NCBI RefSeq assembly: GCF_000160135.1
Contig: NZ_GG729933.1
Location: forward strand, 378,816 to 442,815
Length of the DNA stretch: 64,000 nt
DNA from: Oribacterium sp. oral taxon 078 str. F0262
GTDB lineage: Bacteria > Bacillota > Clostridia > Lachnospirales > Lachnospiraceae
Reading direction: 5' to 3'
A program made the position numbers and the translations under genes. Of the stretch, positions 1 through 8,677 are shown in pieces (the first letter of the stretch is position 1; each line of letters begins with the position of its first letter). The notes below the pieces were generated by a model. The model made no database searches. It was not told where the DNA came from and saw nothing but the letters and a program-made list of their open reading frames with translations.

Positions 1-726
1 CATCTCTATAAGGACTTTGACCGGAAGACGGAGGTGCTCCGGGACATCAGCTTTTCGGTAAATAAGGGGGAGGCGGTCGCCATTATCGGCCCCTCCGGAA
101 CCGGAAAATCGACGCTGCTTCGTTGCTTGAACTACCTGACCATTCCCACAAGGGGAATCGTCACGGTCAATGGAGTCAGAGTCGACGCGGAAAGACATAC
201 GAAAAAAGAGGTAGAGACGCTTCGGAAGAATTCCTCGATGGTCTTTCAGCAGTTTAACCTTTTTAAGAATAAGACAGCGATCGAAAATGTCATGGAGGCG
301 ATGATCTTCGTCCAGCATATCCCGAAGAAGGAGGCGAAGGAGAGGGCAGAGGCGCTTCTTCAAAAGGTCGGGATGCTGGACCGGAGGGATTTCTACCCCT
401 CGAAGCTCTCCGGGGGACAGCAGCAGAGAGTTGGGATCGCGCGGGCTCTCGCAGTCAATCCGAGTGTCGTGCTCTTTGATGAGCCGACCTCGGCCCTGGA
501 TCCGGAATGGGTGAAGGAGGTCCTCCAGACGATACAGGAGATCGCGGAGGAGGGAGTGACCATGATCCTCGTGACCCACGAAATCCCCTTCGCCAGAGAG
601 GTCGCAAGCCGAGTGCTCTTTATGGACGGGGGCACGATTATGGAGGACGGGAAGCCGGAGGACATTCTGGATCATCCGGAGAATGAGCGGCTCAGACAGT
701 TTCTGAGCTTTGTGAGCCGAAGCTGA
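1..726 (+). CDS. Amino-acid ABC transporter ATP-binding protein (5'-truncated)
   Basis: ATPase that energises uptake through a polar amino-acid type ABC importer at the membrane. The reading frame is open from the first base, so the true start lies upstream of the window; the GTG at 34 is probably only an internal valine. Visible are Walker A (GPSGTGKST), Q-loop, signature LSGGQQQR and Walker B ending LFDEPTSALDPE, in the GlnQ/HisP pattern. Size fits the family, which is usually about 240-250 residues. Partner permease and binding protein must lie upstream or elsewhere. The substrate cannot be read from an ATPase. Confidence 0.93.
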   Translation, partial: HLYKDFDRKTEVLRDISFSVNKGEAVAIIGPSGTGKSTLLRCLNYLTIPTRGIVTVNGVRVDAERHTKKEVETLRKNSSMVFQQFNLFKNKTAIENVMEAMIFVQHIPKKEAKERAEALLQKVGMLDRRDFYPSKLSGGQQQRVGIARALAVNPSVVLFDEPTSALDPEWVKEVLQTIQEIAEEGVTMILVTHEIPFAREVASRVLFMDGGTIMEDGKPEDILDHPENERLRQFLSFVSRS

Positions 727-924
727 GAAAGCTCCGTTTTTTCCGGGCGTTTCCGATCGCGGGATCTGAGGATCCGAGGCTTCAGGGCAGCGTCCGCGTT
801 CCGGCCTCGATGGGAACAGGGGCCTGGCGCTTTGCCGGAAATAGACATATTTTTCAGGAGGAGCTTCCGCACAGCCTCTTTAGGAGAGTGCGGGAGAAGA
901 AGGAACAGAAACAGGAGGAGAGAA

Positions 925-2076
925 GTGGAACTGATCAAGGATCTGCCGTCGGTCTTCGACGGCTTTGCGGAGCAGAGAAAGAATTCCTTTCTGACCGTCA
1001 GGGAATATAAGGAAAAGGGGATTCCGATCGTCGGCTCCTACTGCACCTACTTTCCGAAGGAGATCGCGATGGCGGCGGGGGCCGCTCCGGTCAGCCTTTG
1101 CTCGACCTCGGATGAGACGATCCAGGATGCGGAGAAGGATCTCCCGAAGAACCTCTGCCCTCTCATAAAGTCGAGCTACGGCTTTGCCAAGACGCAGAAG
1201 TGCCCTTATTTTTATTTTTCCGATGTAGTGGTGGGGGAAACGACCTGCGACGGAAAGAAGAAGATGTATGAGCTCATGGGGGAGTTCAAGGATGTCTTCA
1301 TTCTGCGTCTTCCGAACCATCAGGATGAGGACGGCGTGCAGGCTTACCGGAAGGAGATCCTCCGCCTTAAGGACTATCTTTCGGAGAAGTTTCAGTGCGA
1401 GATTACGGAGGAGAAGGTCCGGGAGGCGGTCAGGATCAACAACAGGGCGAATGCCGCGCTGATGAATTTTTACGGAGTGATGCGGCACGATCCGGCGCCG
1501 GTCTATGGCTATGATATCTTTAAGGTTCTCTATGGCTCTACCTTCAAGTTCGACCGCAGTGCTCTGGCGGATGAGGTCGATTCGCTCCGGGAGCAGATCG
1601 AAAAGGATTACGCGGCGGGGAAGCACATCGAGAAACGGCCCAGGATCATCATCACAGGCTGCCCGATCGGCGGCGCGACGGAGAAGGTGATTCAGGCCGT
1701 CGAGGAGAACGGGGGCGTCGTTGTGGGATATGAAAACTGCAGCGGACAGAAGTCAGTGGGACTCCAGGTCGATGAGAGTGCGGAGGATATCTATGAGGCG
1801 ATTTCCCGCCGCTACCTGGCTATCGGCTGCTCCATCATGTCCCCGAATCCGAACCGTTTCCAAGCGCTGGGGGAGATGGTGGATGAGTACCGGGCGGACG
1901 GAGTCCTGGAGATGACGCTTCAGGCCTGTCACACCTATAATGTGGAGACGAATAAGATTCGGAGCTTCGTCACGGGGGAGAAGCAGATCCCTTATCTGAA
2001 TGTGGAGACGGATTATTCAAAGAGCGATATCGGACAGCTCAATACTCGTGTCGCCGCCTTTCTCGAGATGCTTTGA
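925..2076 (+). CDS. 2-hydroxyacyl-CoA dehydratase family / double-cubane cluster protein (YjiM-like)
   Basis: Member of the HgdB/FldB superfamily of Fe-S proteins. GTG 925 is chosen because an AGGAGGAG site lies just upstream and it gives 383 residues, which from memory is the length of E. coli YjiM; an ATG 93 bases earlier lacks a good site. Candidate cluster cysteines include Cys40, Cys59, Cys78, Cys93 and Cys108 (in ETTCDGKKKMYE), with more in the C-terminal half (ITGCPIGG, YENCSG, AIGCS). Double-cubane proteins normally work with an ATP-dependent activator of the HgdC/YjiL type. No activator gene is visible here; the neighbours are ABC transporter genes. Reaction unknown. Confidence 0.85.
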   Translation: MELIKDLPSVFDGFAEQRKNSFLTVREYKEKGIPIVGSYCTYFPKEIAMAAGAAPVSLCSTSDETIQDAEKDLPKNLCPLIKSSYGFAKTQKCPYFYFSDVVVGETTCDGKKKMYELMGEFKDVFILRLPNHQDEDGVQAYRKEILRLKDYLSEKFQCEITEEKVREAVRINNRANAALMNFYGVMRHDPAPVYGYDIFKVLYGSTFKFDRSALADEVDSLREQIEKDYAAGKHIEKRPRIIITGCPIGGATEKVIQAVEENGGVVVGYENCSGQKSVGLQVDESAEDIYEAISRRYLAIGCSIMSPNPNRFQALGEMVDEYRADGVLEMTLQACHTYNVETNKIRSFVTGEKQIPYLNVETDYSKSDIGQLNTRVAAFLEML

Positions 2077-2186
2077 GCCTGTGGCCCTGAGGACCCGGAG
2101 TGATGCGCTGCTGCCTTCATGGCAGGGGCGCAGGATTCCGGAAGTCCCCGCAGAGGCGCCGGGACGAGGATAGAGGAGTGAAAGAT

Positions 2187-2981
2187 ATGAATGGTGTAGA
2201 GATCGACAGTCTTTCCTTTTGTTATCGGGACAGTAAGCAGGAAATCCTCCATGAGATCGGAACCCCGGTCGAGGCGGGAGAATTCGTCTGTATCCTGGGA
2301 CAGTCCGGCTGCGGGAAGAGCACGCTGCTTCGGCTTCTCGCGGGGCTTGAGAAGCCGACGGGTGGGAGCATACGGATCGACGGGGAGGAGATCAGAGGAG
2401 CGAGCCTGTCTCGCGGCATGGTATTTCAGGACTATGGGCTTTTCCCCTGGATGAGCGCGGGGGAGAATATCGTTCTCGCCCTGAGGCAGCGCTTTCCCGA
2501 GATGACGAAGGCGGAGAAAAAGGCGCTTGCGCTTTCCATGCTGGAGAAGGTGGGGCTTCAGAGGGAGATCTATTCGAAGCTTCCAAAGAGCCTCTCCGGA
2601 GGGATGAAGCAGCGCTGCGCGATCGCTCAGGCCTTTGCGATTGACCCTCCCATTCTCCTCATGGATGAGCCCTTCGGAGCGCTGGATGCCGTGACCAGGG
2701 CAAAGCTCCAGGACCTCGTGCTGGAGCTCTGGGAGAGCGGGGAAAGGAGTCGGAAGAAGACGGTATTCTTCGTCACACATGATGTGGATGAGGCGATCCT
2801 GCTCGCGGATCACATCATCGTCCTCGGACAGAGGCCGAGCCGCATCATCTACGAGCTCAGGATTCCGGAGGAGAAAAGGGCGAAGAGGGAGACGCAGTTT
2901 GTGGACCCGGAGATCATCTCCATGAGAAACGAGCTGATTCGTCAGATCAATCAGGACGTGGAACAGCATATCGGGGAATAA
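2187..2981 (+). CDS. NitT/TauT-type ABC transporter ATP-binding protein
   Basis: ATPase of the nitrate/sulfonate/taurine importer class (SsuB/TauB-like), 264 residues from ATG 2187, which has GAGGAG eight bases upstream. Walker A GQSGCGKST, signature LSGGMKQR and Walker B LLMDEPFGALD are intact, and the FQDYGLFPW Q-loop is typical of this class. The cognate permease follows after 120 bases. No substrate-binding protein is seen in the pair, so the substrate is open. The frame continues for 25 codons after the stop to a second stop at 3057, without a start or homology I recognise. Confidence 0.92.
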   Translation: MNGVEIDSLSFCYRDSKQEILHEIGTPVEAGEFVCILGQSGCGKSTLLRLLAGLEKPTGGSIRIDGEEIRGASLSRGMVFQDYGLFPWMSAGENIVLALRQRFPEMTKAEKKALALSMLEKVGLQREIYSKLPKSLSGGMKQRCAIAQAFAIDPPILLMDEPFGALDAVTRAKLQDLVLELWESGERSRKKTVFFVTHDVDEAILLADHIIVLGQRPSRIIYELRIPEEKRAKRETQFVDPEIISMRNELIRQINQDVEQHIGE

Positions 2982-3101
2982 TCGGAGGAGTGCAGGAAAA
3001 AGAAAAATCCGGACTTCTACCGGAAAATACAGGAATTCTATGCGGAGCATGATGCGTAGCGAAGTGCCATTGCGTGCCGGGGCGGAAAGGAGAGGCGGAA
3101 A

Positions 3102-3872
3102 ATGAACGGAGCGGGAAAGATCATCGCGCGCTTTTTTAAGAGGTACTGGATCACAATTTTAGTATATCTTTTTCTGATCGGACTCTATGCCTATGTCGCA
3201 AATAATCACCTGATCAATGCCTTTCTCTTCCCGACGACGCAGGCGATCTGCAAGGCCTTTGCCGGGGACCGCTATATCATGCTCCTGAATCTGATTGCCT
3301 CTCTCTCGATCCTGGTTCCGGCCATCGTGATCTCTCTCTCGCTCGCGCTTTTGATCGGAGTGATCATGGGGATGAACCGGGGGCTCCGGGATGCGCTGCA
3401 CCCGGTGCTCTACACGATCAGTGTCGTCCCCTCCATCCTTCTCTCTCCCTTTGCGCTTTTGCTCGCGCCGAATTTCCGGACGGCGTCCCTCTTTCTCATC
3501 GTCTACGAGAGCGTCTGGGCGACGGTGTTCGGCACGATCACCGGCATTATGACGATTGACAGGCGCTATCTGGACAAGGCGGAGACACTGGAGCTCCACG
3601 GCTTCCGGAAGCTCTTCCGGGTCATGCTCCCCGCCGCGAGCCCGTCCATCATCTCCGGCTTTGTGAATTCTCTGAGCGGGACCTTCGTCATGCTGGTCTA
3701 TGCGGAGATGTACGGCGCGGAGTACGGCATGGGCTACTATGTCCGGCAGAATGCGATGCTCGGACTCTATGACAAGACCTGGGCCGGCTTCATCTTTATG
3801 ATCGTCATCCTGGTCATCATCATGCAGATCTTTGAAAAGATCCGGAACAGACTTCTTCTTTGGACGATGTAG
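3102..3872 (+). CDS. NitT/TauT-type ABC transporter permease
   Basis: Integral membrane permease of the SsuC/TauC class, 256 residues with about six membrane helices and the EAA-like cytoplasmic loop around ETLELHGFRKLFRVMLPAA, which docks on the ATPase. A GAAAGGAG site precedes the ATG. It pairs with the ATPase gene just upstream. No periplasmic-type binding protein gene follows; the next gene is on the other strand. Substrate not determinable. Confidence 0.92.
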   Translation: MNGAGKIIARFFKRYWITILVYLFLIGLYAYVANNHLINAFLFPTTQAICKAFAGDRYIMLLNLIASLSILVPAIVISLSLALLIGVIMGMNRGLRDALHPVLYTISVVPSILLSPFALLLAPNFRTASLFLIVYESVWATVFGTITGIMTIDRRYLDKAETLELHGFRKLFRVMLPAASPSIISGFVNSLSGTFVMLVYAEMYGAEYGMGYYVRQNAMLGLYDKTWAGFIFMIVILVIIMQIFEKIRNRLLLWTM

Positions 3873-3945
3873 ATGCCGCAGCGCCCTGCCCTAAAGGGAG
3901 AGCGCTGTAAGCGAAAGGAATCGGGGCAGAGCGCGCATAGGCGGA

Positions 3946-5021
3946 TCAGGAGAGGAGGGAAAGCTTTTCCTCCATCTCCTCCAAAAGCCGGAACTGGGTC
4001 CTTGCGCGGTCCAGATTGTGAGCAGGCCGGCTTGTATGGAAGTAATGATCGCCGCTGAGATAGTCCGTGAGGAAGCGCACGCCGCACTCGAGTGTCATCA
4101 GGCGCGCGCTCTCCGGGAGCATCCGGATCTCCTCCTCCGTGAGGCTTCCCCCGGAGCCCTCGAGATAGCCCTCCCGATAGAGCTCATAGAGCGGCAGGGA
4201 GAAGTGAACCTTTGAGAGATCCCGCTCGTCCTCCTCCGCGGTGCTCGCCCCGAAGCGGATGGAGTCCCCGAAGTCGAAGAGGGAGAGGCCGGGCATCACG
4301 GTGTCTAGGTCTATGATGCACACGGCCTTTCCGCTCTCGTCGTCGATCATGATGTTGTTGAGCTTTGTGTCATTGTGACAGACGCGGAGAGGGAGGCGGC
4401 CTTCTCGGAGAGCCGACATCGCTCTGTCCGCGAGCATTTCACGGGAGAGCGCGAAGCGGATCTCTCTCTCACAGCTTTTCGCGCGCCCGAGCGGATCTTC
4501 TGTCAGCGCTTCCCGAAAGCGGAGGAAGCGTTTTTTGTGTCATGAAAATCCGCTATGGTCTCTGTGAGAAGGGAGGCATCAAAATCCGAGAGGAGGAGCT
4601 GGAAATTTCCGAAGGCTCTCCCGCTCTCCCGGAAGTCCTCGGGGCGGCGCACGAGATTATAGCTGCTTGCCCGCTCGATAAAGAGATAGGCGCGCCAGCA
4701 TTCCCCGTCCGGGTCCCGGTAAAAGCTTTTCCCATCCCTTGTCGGGATGAGGTTCAGGCACTCCCTCTCCGGGTCTCCGCCGCGGCTTAGGATCTTTTCC
4801 CGGAGGAAGCTTGTCACGAGAGAGATATTTCGCATAAGGGCGGGGATATCCCGAAAAATATCCCGGTTCATTCGCTGCAGGATATAGGGGATTTCACAGT
4901 CTAAGCGGAAGGTATCGTTGATGTGACCGCTTCCGTAGGGGACACAGGAGCGAAGCTTTCCCTTGGTTTGGAAGGCCGCGGCAGCGCGGCGCAGGACATC
5001 TTTCGTGATTTCTGTTCTCAT
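3946..5021 (-). pseudogene. nahK: N-acetylhexosamine 1-kinase (NahK-like), single-base frameshift
   Basis: Anomeric kinase of the aminoglycoside-phosphotransferase fold that makes GlcNAc/GalNAc 1-phosphate. Two fragments in different frames (5021-4503 and 4550 down to 3946) join perfectly if one base is added to the run of six T at 4531-4536; the restored protein would be 358 residues, close to the 359 I recall for Bifidobacterium NahK. Family motifs are all present: YGSGHIND and ERASSYNLV in the first part, then VCHNDTKLNNI (catalytic loop), CIIDLDTVMPG and FDFGDSIRFGAST in the second. ATG 5021 follows GAGGTG. As sequenced it cannot make the full enzyme; sequencing error or slippage is possible. 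The sugar ABC transporter nearby fits amino-sugar use. Confidence 0.88.
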
Positions 5022-5187
5022 AGATCGATACACCTCAATATAGGGATTCGCGGCCGGTCCCGCTGTCCTTCCATCGGACCGGGAGCGATACAGGAAACGA
5101 TACTTCGTATCTGGACTGGAGGAGCATAGATGCGCTGCCCTGATACATCGCAGGACGCTCTCGTTCCGGCGCATAAGCGATTTACAG

Positions 5188-5210
5188 ATAAACGCCGGGG
5201 CGGCGTTTAT
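5188..5210. repeat. Perfect 9-bp inverted repeat (hairpin)
   Basis: ATAAACGCC and GGCGTTTAT flank a five-base loop. It sits in the gap between the divergent nahK remnant and the membrane protein gene. There is no long T tract, so a terminator role is uncertain. Confidence 0.5.
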
Positions 5211-5290
5211 GGACCGGACGGGCAGGATAGCTGCCGGAAAAACGTGGGACTCATACAGTAAGAGTATAGGAAATGCAGGGCGGATTTTCT

Positions 5291-5320
5291 TTGCACAATC
5301 CGGCCCTTTCCTTGTATAAT
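5291..5320 (+). promoter_or_regulatory. SigA-type promoter for the 5379 membrane protein gene
   Basis: TTGCAC, an 18-base spacer, then TATAAT. The element is 24/30 identical, with the same spacing, to the promoter of the araC gene at 10074-10103, suggesting common regulation. Confidence 0.7.
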
Positions 5321-5378
5321 CCCTTGCAGAGGAGGCGGCTCCGCCTTTTCGTGACTTTCATTGCCAAAGGAGAGAGGA

Positions 5379-6569
5379 ATGATCAGAATCGGAATCAAAA
5401 TTCCCGGAAAGGACGGTGTGCAGATCGAGCATATCGGGAAGGAGGAGAAGGATAGAGAAAGGGGGAGGCGGGATTCCTCCGGAAGGAGCTTTTACGAAAT
5501 CATCCGATTCCTCGGCGCTCTTTCGGAGAGCGCGCTGAAGATCATTGCCCTCTTTGGCGCCGCGGGAGCGATAGCCTGGGCATGGATCCGATATGAATGC
5601 GCCGTGGATGGGGAGAAATTCTACGGGATCCCGAGAGAGCTTTTGCTGCATCAGGAGGGGCTTCGCTATGTGATGGAATTTACGGCGTGCCTTTCCCTAT
5701 TCAGCTTTCTTTTCGGGAGTCCGTATCTTTGGAGAAGGCTTTGGGCTGAGCGAAGGAGCGGAGGAAAGGGGAGACCGGGAAGGGGAGCTTCCGGCTTTTT
5801 TGAGCGCTTTGGCATTTTCATCGAAAAGTGCGACCTTTTTCTCAGCTTCTTCCTTATCGGAGGCTTCACCGCCGGCTTTTTTCTCAGTCGCTTTTCTGTT
5901 CACATTTCCTCTTTTGTGAGCAGTCTTTCCTCCTCTTTCGAAGAAATCCCGTATCTATCGGAAATAAGCGCATGGACAGATGGGATATCCCGAAATACAT
6001 GGGAACTGCTTCTCTATGCCGTGGGTGCCCTGATCTATCTCTCTTATTTTTTTACATGGATAAGAAAGGATTCCATGCGGGAGAGGATGGAGAGGGAAGG
6101 CCTTCCCCTTGAGATGAGAGGAGGAAGGCTGGAAGGAAGGATCCGAAGCATCGGGAGAGGCTTTCTCGGGATTATTCAAATGCTCGGGAAGGGTCTTTTC
6201 CGAGCGGCCCGAACGCTTTGGAGCGCATTTTTTATCCTGGGCCTTGTGTGCGTCAATCTGGGATTTTTATCTTTTTTGTTCGATCATTTTTACCGGCAGC
6301 AGCTTTTTTCCGAGAAGCGGGACTATGAAATGATTTCACTGCATCCGGAGAGCGGCGATCCGGAGGAGGACTATCTCCTCATCTCGGAATCGGGGGACAG
6401 ACTGCTGGTGATGAAGATCGAGGGGGACAGAAAGACAAACAGATTCTATCTCAAGAGAGGGAGCTATTCCTTCCGGAAGAGGGATGAGCAGGATTTTTCC
6501 CCTCTTCACTTTCGGGAGCTGCGGCTGAGCGAGGACGGGGAGGAGATCGATCTCTTCCTCAGCCCTTGA
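5379..6569 (+). CDS. Membrane protein of unknown function
   Basis: I do not recognise this 396-residue protein. ATG 5379 has an AAAGGAGAGAGG site immediately upstream, better than the TTG 18 bases earlier. A charged N-terminus of about 50 residues is followed by about five hydrophobic segments (near residues 58-75, 95-115, 155-178, 210-225 and 285-310) and a soluble, acidic C-terminal domain of roughly 85 residues. Its 3' end overlaps the convergent sugar permease gene by 11 bases. The promoter resembles the araC promoter of the sugar-transport cluster, so a link to that system is an inference. Confidence 0.75.
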   Translation: MIRIGIKIPGKDGVQIEHIGKEEKDRERGRRDSSGRSFYEIIRFLGALSESALKIIALFGAAGAIAWAWIRYECAVDGEKFYGIPRELLLHQEGLRYVMEFTACLSLFSFLFGSPYLWRRLWAERRSGGKGRPGRGASGFFERFGIFIEKCDLFLSFFLIGGFTAGFFLSRFSVHISSFVSSLSSSFEEIPYLSEISAWTDGISRNTWELLLYAVGALIYLSYFFTWIRKDSMRERMEREGLPLEMRGGRLEGRIRSIGRGFLGIIQMLGKGLFRAARTLWSAFFILGLVCVNLGFLSFLFDHFYRQQLFSEKRDYEMISLHPESGDPEEDYLLISESGDRLLVMKIEGDRKTNRFYLKRGSYSFRKRDEQDFSPLHFRELRLSEDGEEIDLFLSP

Positions 6570-7437
6570 TGCCGCCCCCCGTCACTCCGGCGATGATCCT
6601 CTCGGAGAGGAAGAGATAGAGAAGGAGCGTCGGCAGGAAGACGATGGTGACAGAGGCGAACATGCCGGCCCAGTCACCGGTGTATTTCATGGAATTGATC
6701 ATGGAGTAGAGACCGACCGCGACGGACCTCACCTTGTCGGAATTTCCGAAGATCAGAGAGATGAAATATTCGTTCCAGATATTTACGAAGTTAAAGATTG
6801 TGACGGTGATGATGCCCGGCTGCGCCATCGGGAGCATGATGAGCCAGAAGGCCTTCCCCATCGGACAGCCGTCGATCGACGCGGCTTCCTCGAAGGAGCG
6901 GGAGAGATTTGCGAAAAAGGCCGTCAGAAAGATCGTGGTATAGGGGACATTGATGCCGGTGTAGAGGAAAATGAGGGTCAGACGGTTTAAAAGCGTGTGG
7001 TTTAGGACATCCAGCCCGGCCACGAGAGAGAAAAGCGGCAGCACGATCATGACGACGGGCACCCCCATGGAGCCCGCGAAGGCGCTTTGGATGATGGAAT
7101 TTCCCGGGAAATCAAAGCGGGAGAGCGCATAGGCCGCAGGAGAAGCGATCAGAATCAGCAGGGCGCAGGAGGAGAGGGAGTAGAAGAGCGAATTAAAGAA
7201 GATGGTCGAGACATCGGAGTTCACCCAGGCCTTTCGGAAGTTCTCCAGATGAAAGCCGCTTTGCAGGAGATGATTCGAGAAGATCTCCTTCGTCGTAGAG
7301 AAGCTTGCGAGGAAGACCCAGCCGAGGAGCAGGAAGGTGAAGACGCACCAGAGGATAACGATGAAGTAGCCCGGAAGGAGCTTAAGCTCCCGGGAGAGGC
7401 GCAGCTGCCCCGATGAGATTTTCTCAGCCTTTTTCAT
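6559..7437 (-). CDS. Carbohydrate ABC transporter permease (MalG type)
   Basis: Second permease of a CUT1 sugar importer, 292 residues and about six membrane helices. ATG 7437 follows AGGAGGAAAGCT; the frame is open further upstream but without a site. The EAA loop (EEAASIDGCPMGKAFWLIMLP) is clear. The order on this strand is binding protein, MalF-type permease, MalG-type permease. There is no ATPase gene, as is common where a shared MsmK-like ATPase serves several importers. Confidence 0.94.
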   Translation of the reverse strand: MKKAEKISSGQLRLSRELKLLPGYFIVILWCVFTFLLLGWVFLASFSTTKEIFSNHLLQSGFHLENFRKAWVNSDVSTIFFNSLFYSLSSCALLILIASPAAYALSRFDFPGNSIIQSAFAGSMGVPVVMIVLPLFSLVAGLDVLNHTLLNRLTLIFLYTGINVPYTTIFLTAFFANLSRSFEEAASIDGCPMGKAFWLIMLPMAQPGIITVTIFNFVNIWNEYFISLIFGNSDKVRSVAVGLYSMINSMKYTGDWAGMFASVTIVFLPTLLLYLFLSERIIAGVTGGGIKG

Positions 7438-7602
7438 AGCTTTCCTCCTCGGATTTTTGTGAAAACCCGCATTTTCCATCCTGTTTTCAATACCTTTTTC
7501 GCTCCAAGGTCTCATACTCCCGGAGGTCCACCGCGCTCTCGGCGGCTTCCGCACTTCGAGCTTTTCCCTTATGCCCCTTACGTTTTTTTCTATTTTGCTC
7601 TC

Positions 7603-8559
7603 TCAGAACTCCAGATCCCGGTCTCTGAGAAGCCGGTTTGCCAGCCGGAAGATAAGGATGACCGCGAGGCTCAGCAATACGCCCACCGCGGCCCCGGTAC
7701 CCGCATTCCGCTCCGTGACGCTGTTTCCCGCCCCGAAGACCTGCATATAGAGATAGACCATCGGTGTGATTGTCCGGGTATCCGCCGTGACTGTGGAAAA
7801 AAGCTGGGACCAGACGAAGAAGCCGACGCTCGTCACAGACCACATCGTAAGATTGGTCCGGAACATTCCCTTTAAGAGAGGCAGGGTGATATAGCGAAAC
7901 TGCTGGAATCGGCCCGCACCATCCAGAGTCGCCGCCTCATAATATTCCGTTCCGATCCGTTCGATTCCGCTCATGAAAATCAGCATGTGATAGCCGATCA
8001 TGCCAAAGCAGTAGGCGAGAAGCAGGGACTCGAATTTATGGGCGCTGTCCAGCCATTGAATCTTTGAGAGGCTTTTCATGCCAAGTGAGCTGAAAACGGT
8101 TTTCAGCAGGCCGAATTTCGGGCTGTAGACATATTGGAGCCACATGGTGGCGAGCGCGACCGCACTCACGATATTGGGAAGATAGATGACGGCCCGGAAG
8201 AAGCGCTTGCCCCGGATCCCGCTCTCCAGAATCACCGCGAAAAGAAGAGAGAGGCTCAGAACGAGGATTCCTCCCAGGAACCAGATCCGGAAGAGATTCC
8301 AAAGGGAGATCCGAAATAGGGCGGTGCGGAAGAGCTTCTCATAGTTCTGAAGCCCGACAAAGCTCCATTTCGGGATCGGATCCGTGATCCCCTCGATCCG
8401 GAAGAAGCTCATGAGGATCGTGCGGAGGATGGGGTAGAGAAAGACAGAGAAGAAGAAAAAGAGCGCGGGCAGGACGAAAAGGATCGGCGCGTTTCCCGCC
8501 CTCCTTTTCCCTGCGGCTGCCGTTCCCTGACCTCTCTGCCCGCTGCTTTGCTTTCTCAC
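7603..8559 (-). CDS. Carbohydrate ABC transporter permease (MalF type)
   Basis: First permease of the CUT1 sugar importer, 318 residues, starting at GTG 8559 behind a GGAGGAG site. The basic N-terminus, first helix (ILFVLPALFFFFSVFLYP) and the EAATLDGAGRFQQFRYITLP loop are typical. A gap of 165 bases separates it from the MalG-type gene and holds no gene I can support. Confidence 0.94.
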   Translation of the reverse strand: MRKQSSGQRGQGTAAAGKRRAGNAPILFVLPALFFFFSVFLYPILRTILMSFFRIEGITDPIPKWSFVGLQNYEKLFRTALFRISLWNLFRIWFLGGILVLSLSLLFAVILESGIRGKRFFRAVIYLPNIVSAVALATMWLQYVYSPKFGLLKTVFSSLGMKSLSKIQWLDSAHKFESLLLAYCFGMIGYHMLIFMSGIERIGTEYYEAATLDGAGRFQQFRYITLPLLKGMFRTNLTMWSVTSVGFFVWSQLFSTVTADTRTITPMVYLYMQVFGAGNSVTERNAGTGAAVGVLLSLAVILIFRLANRLLRDRDLEF

Positions 8560-8677
8560 GCTGTCTCCTCCGCTGCGATCTTTCCTCTTTATGATGCTCT
8601 TTTCAGGATGTCTGCTTCACGGTGAGATTATCTTCTGCCGTGACAGCCTTTGCATCCTCCGGTTCTTTTTTGATCCC

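Noticed and set aside
2982-3059. 25-codon in-frame tail after the NitT/TauT ATPase stop
   Set aside because: No start codon with ribosome site and no recognisable homology; read-through cannot be argued from sequence alone.
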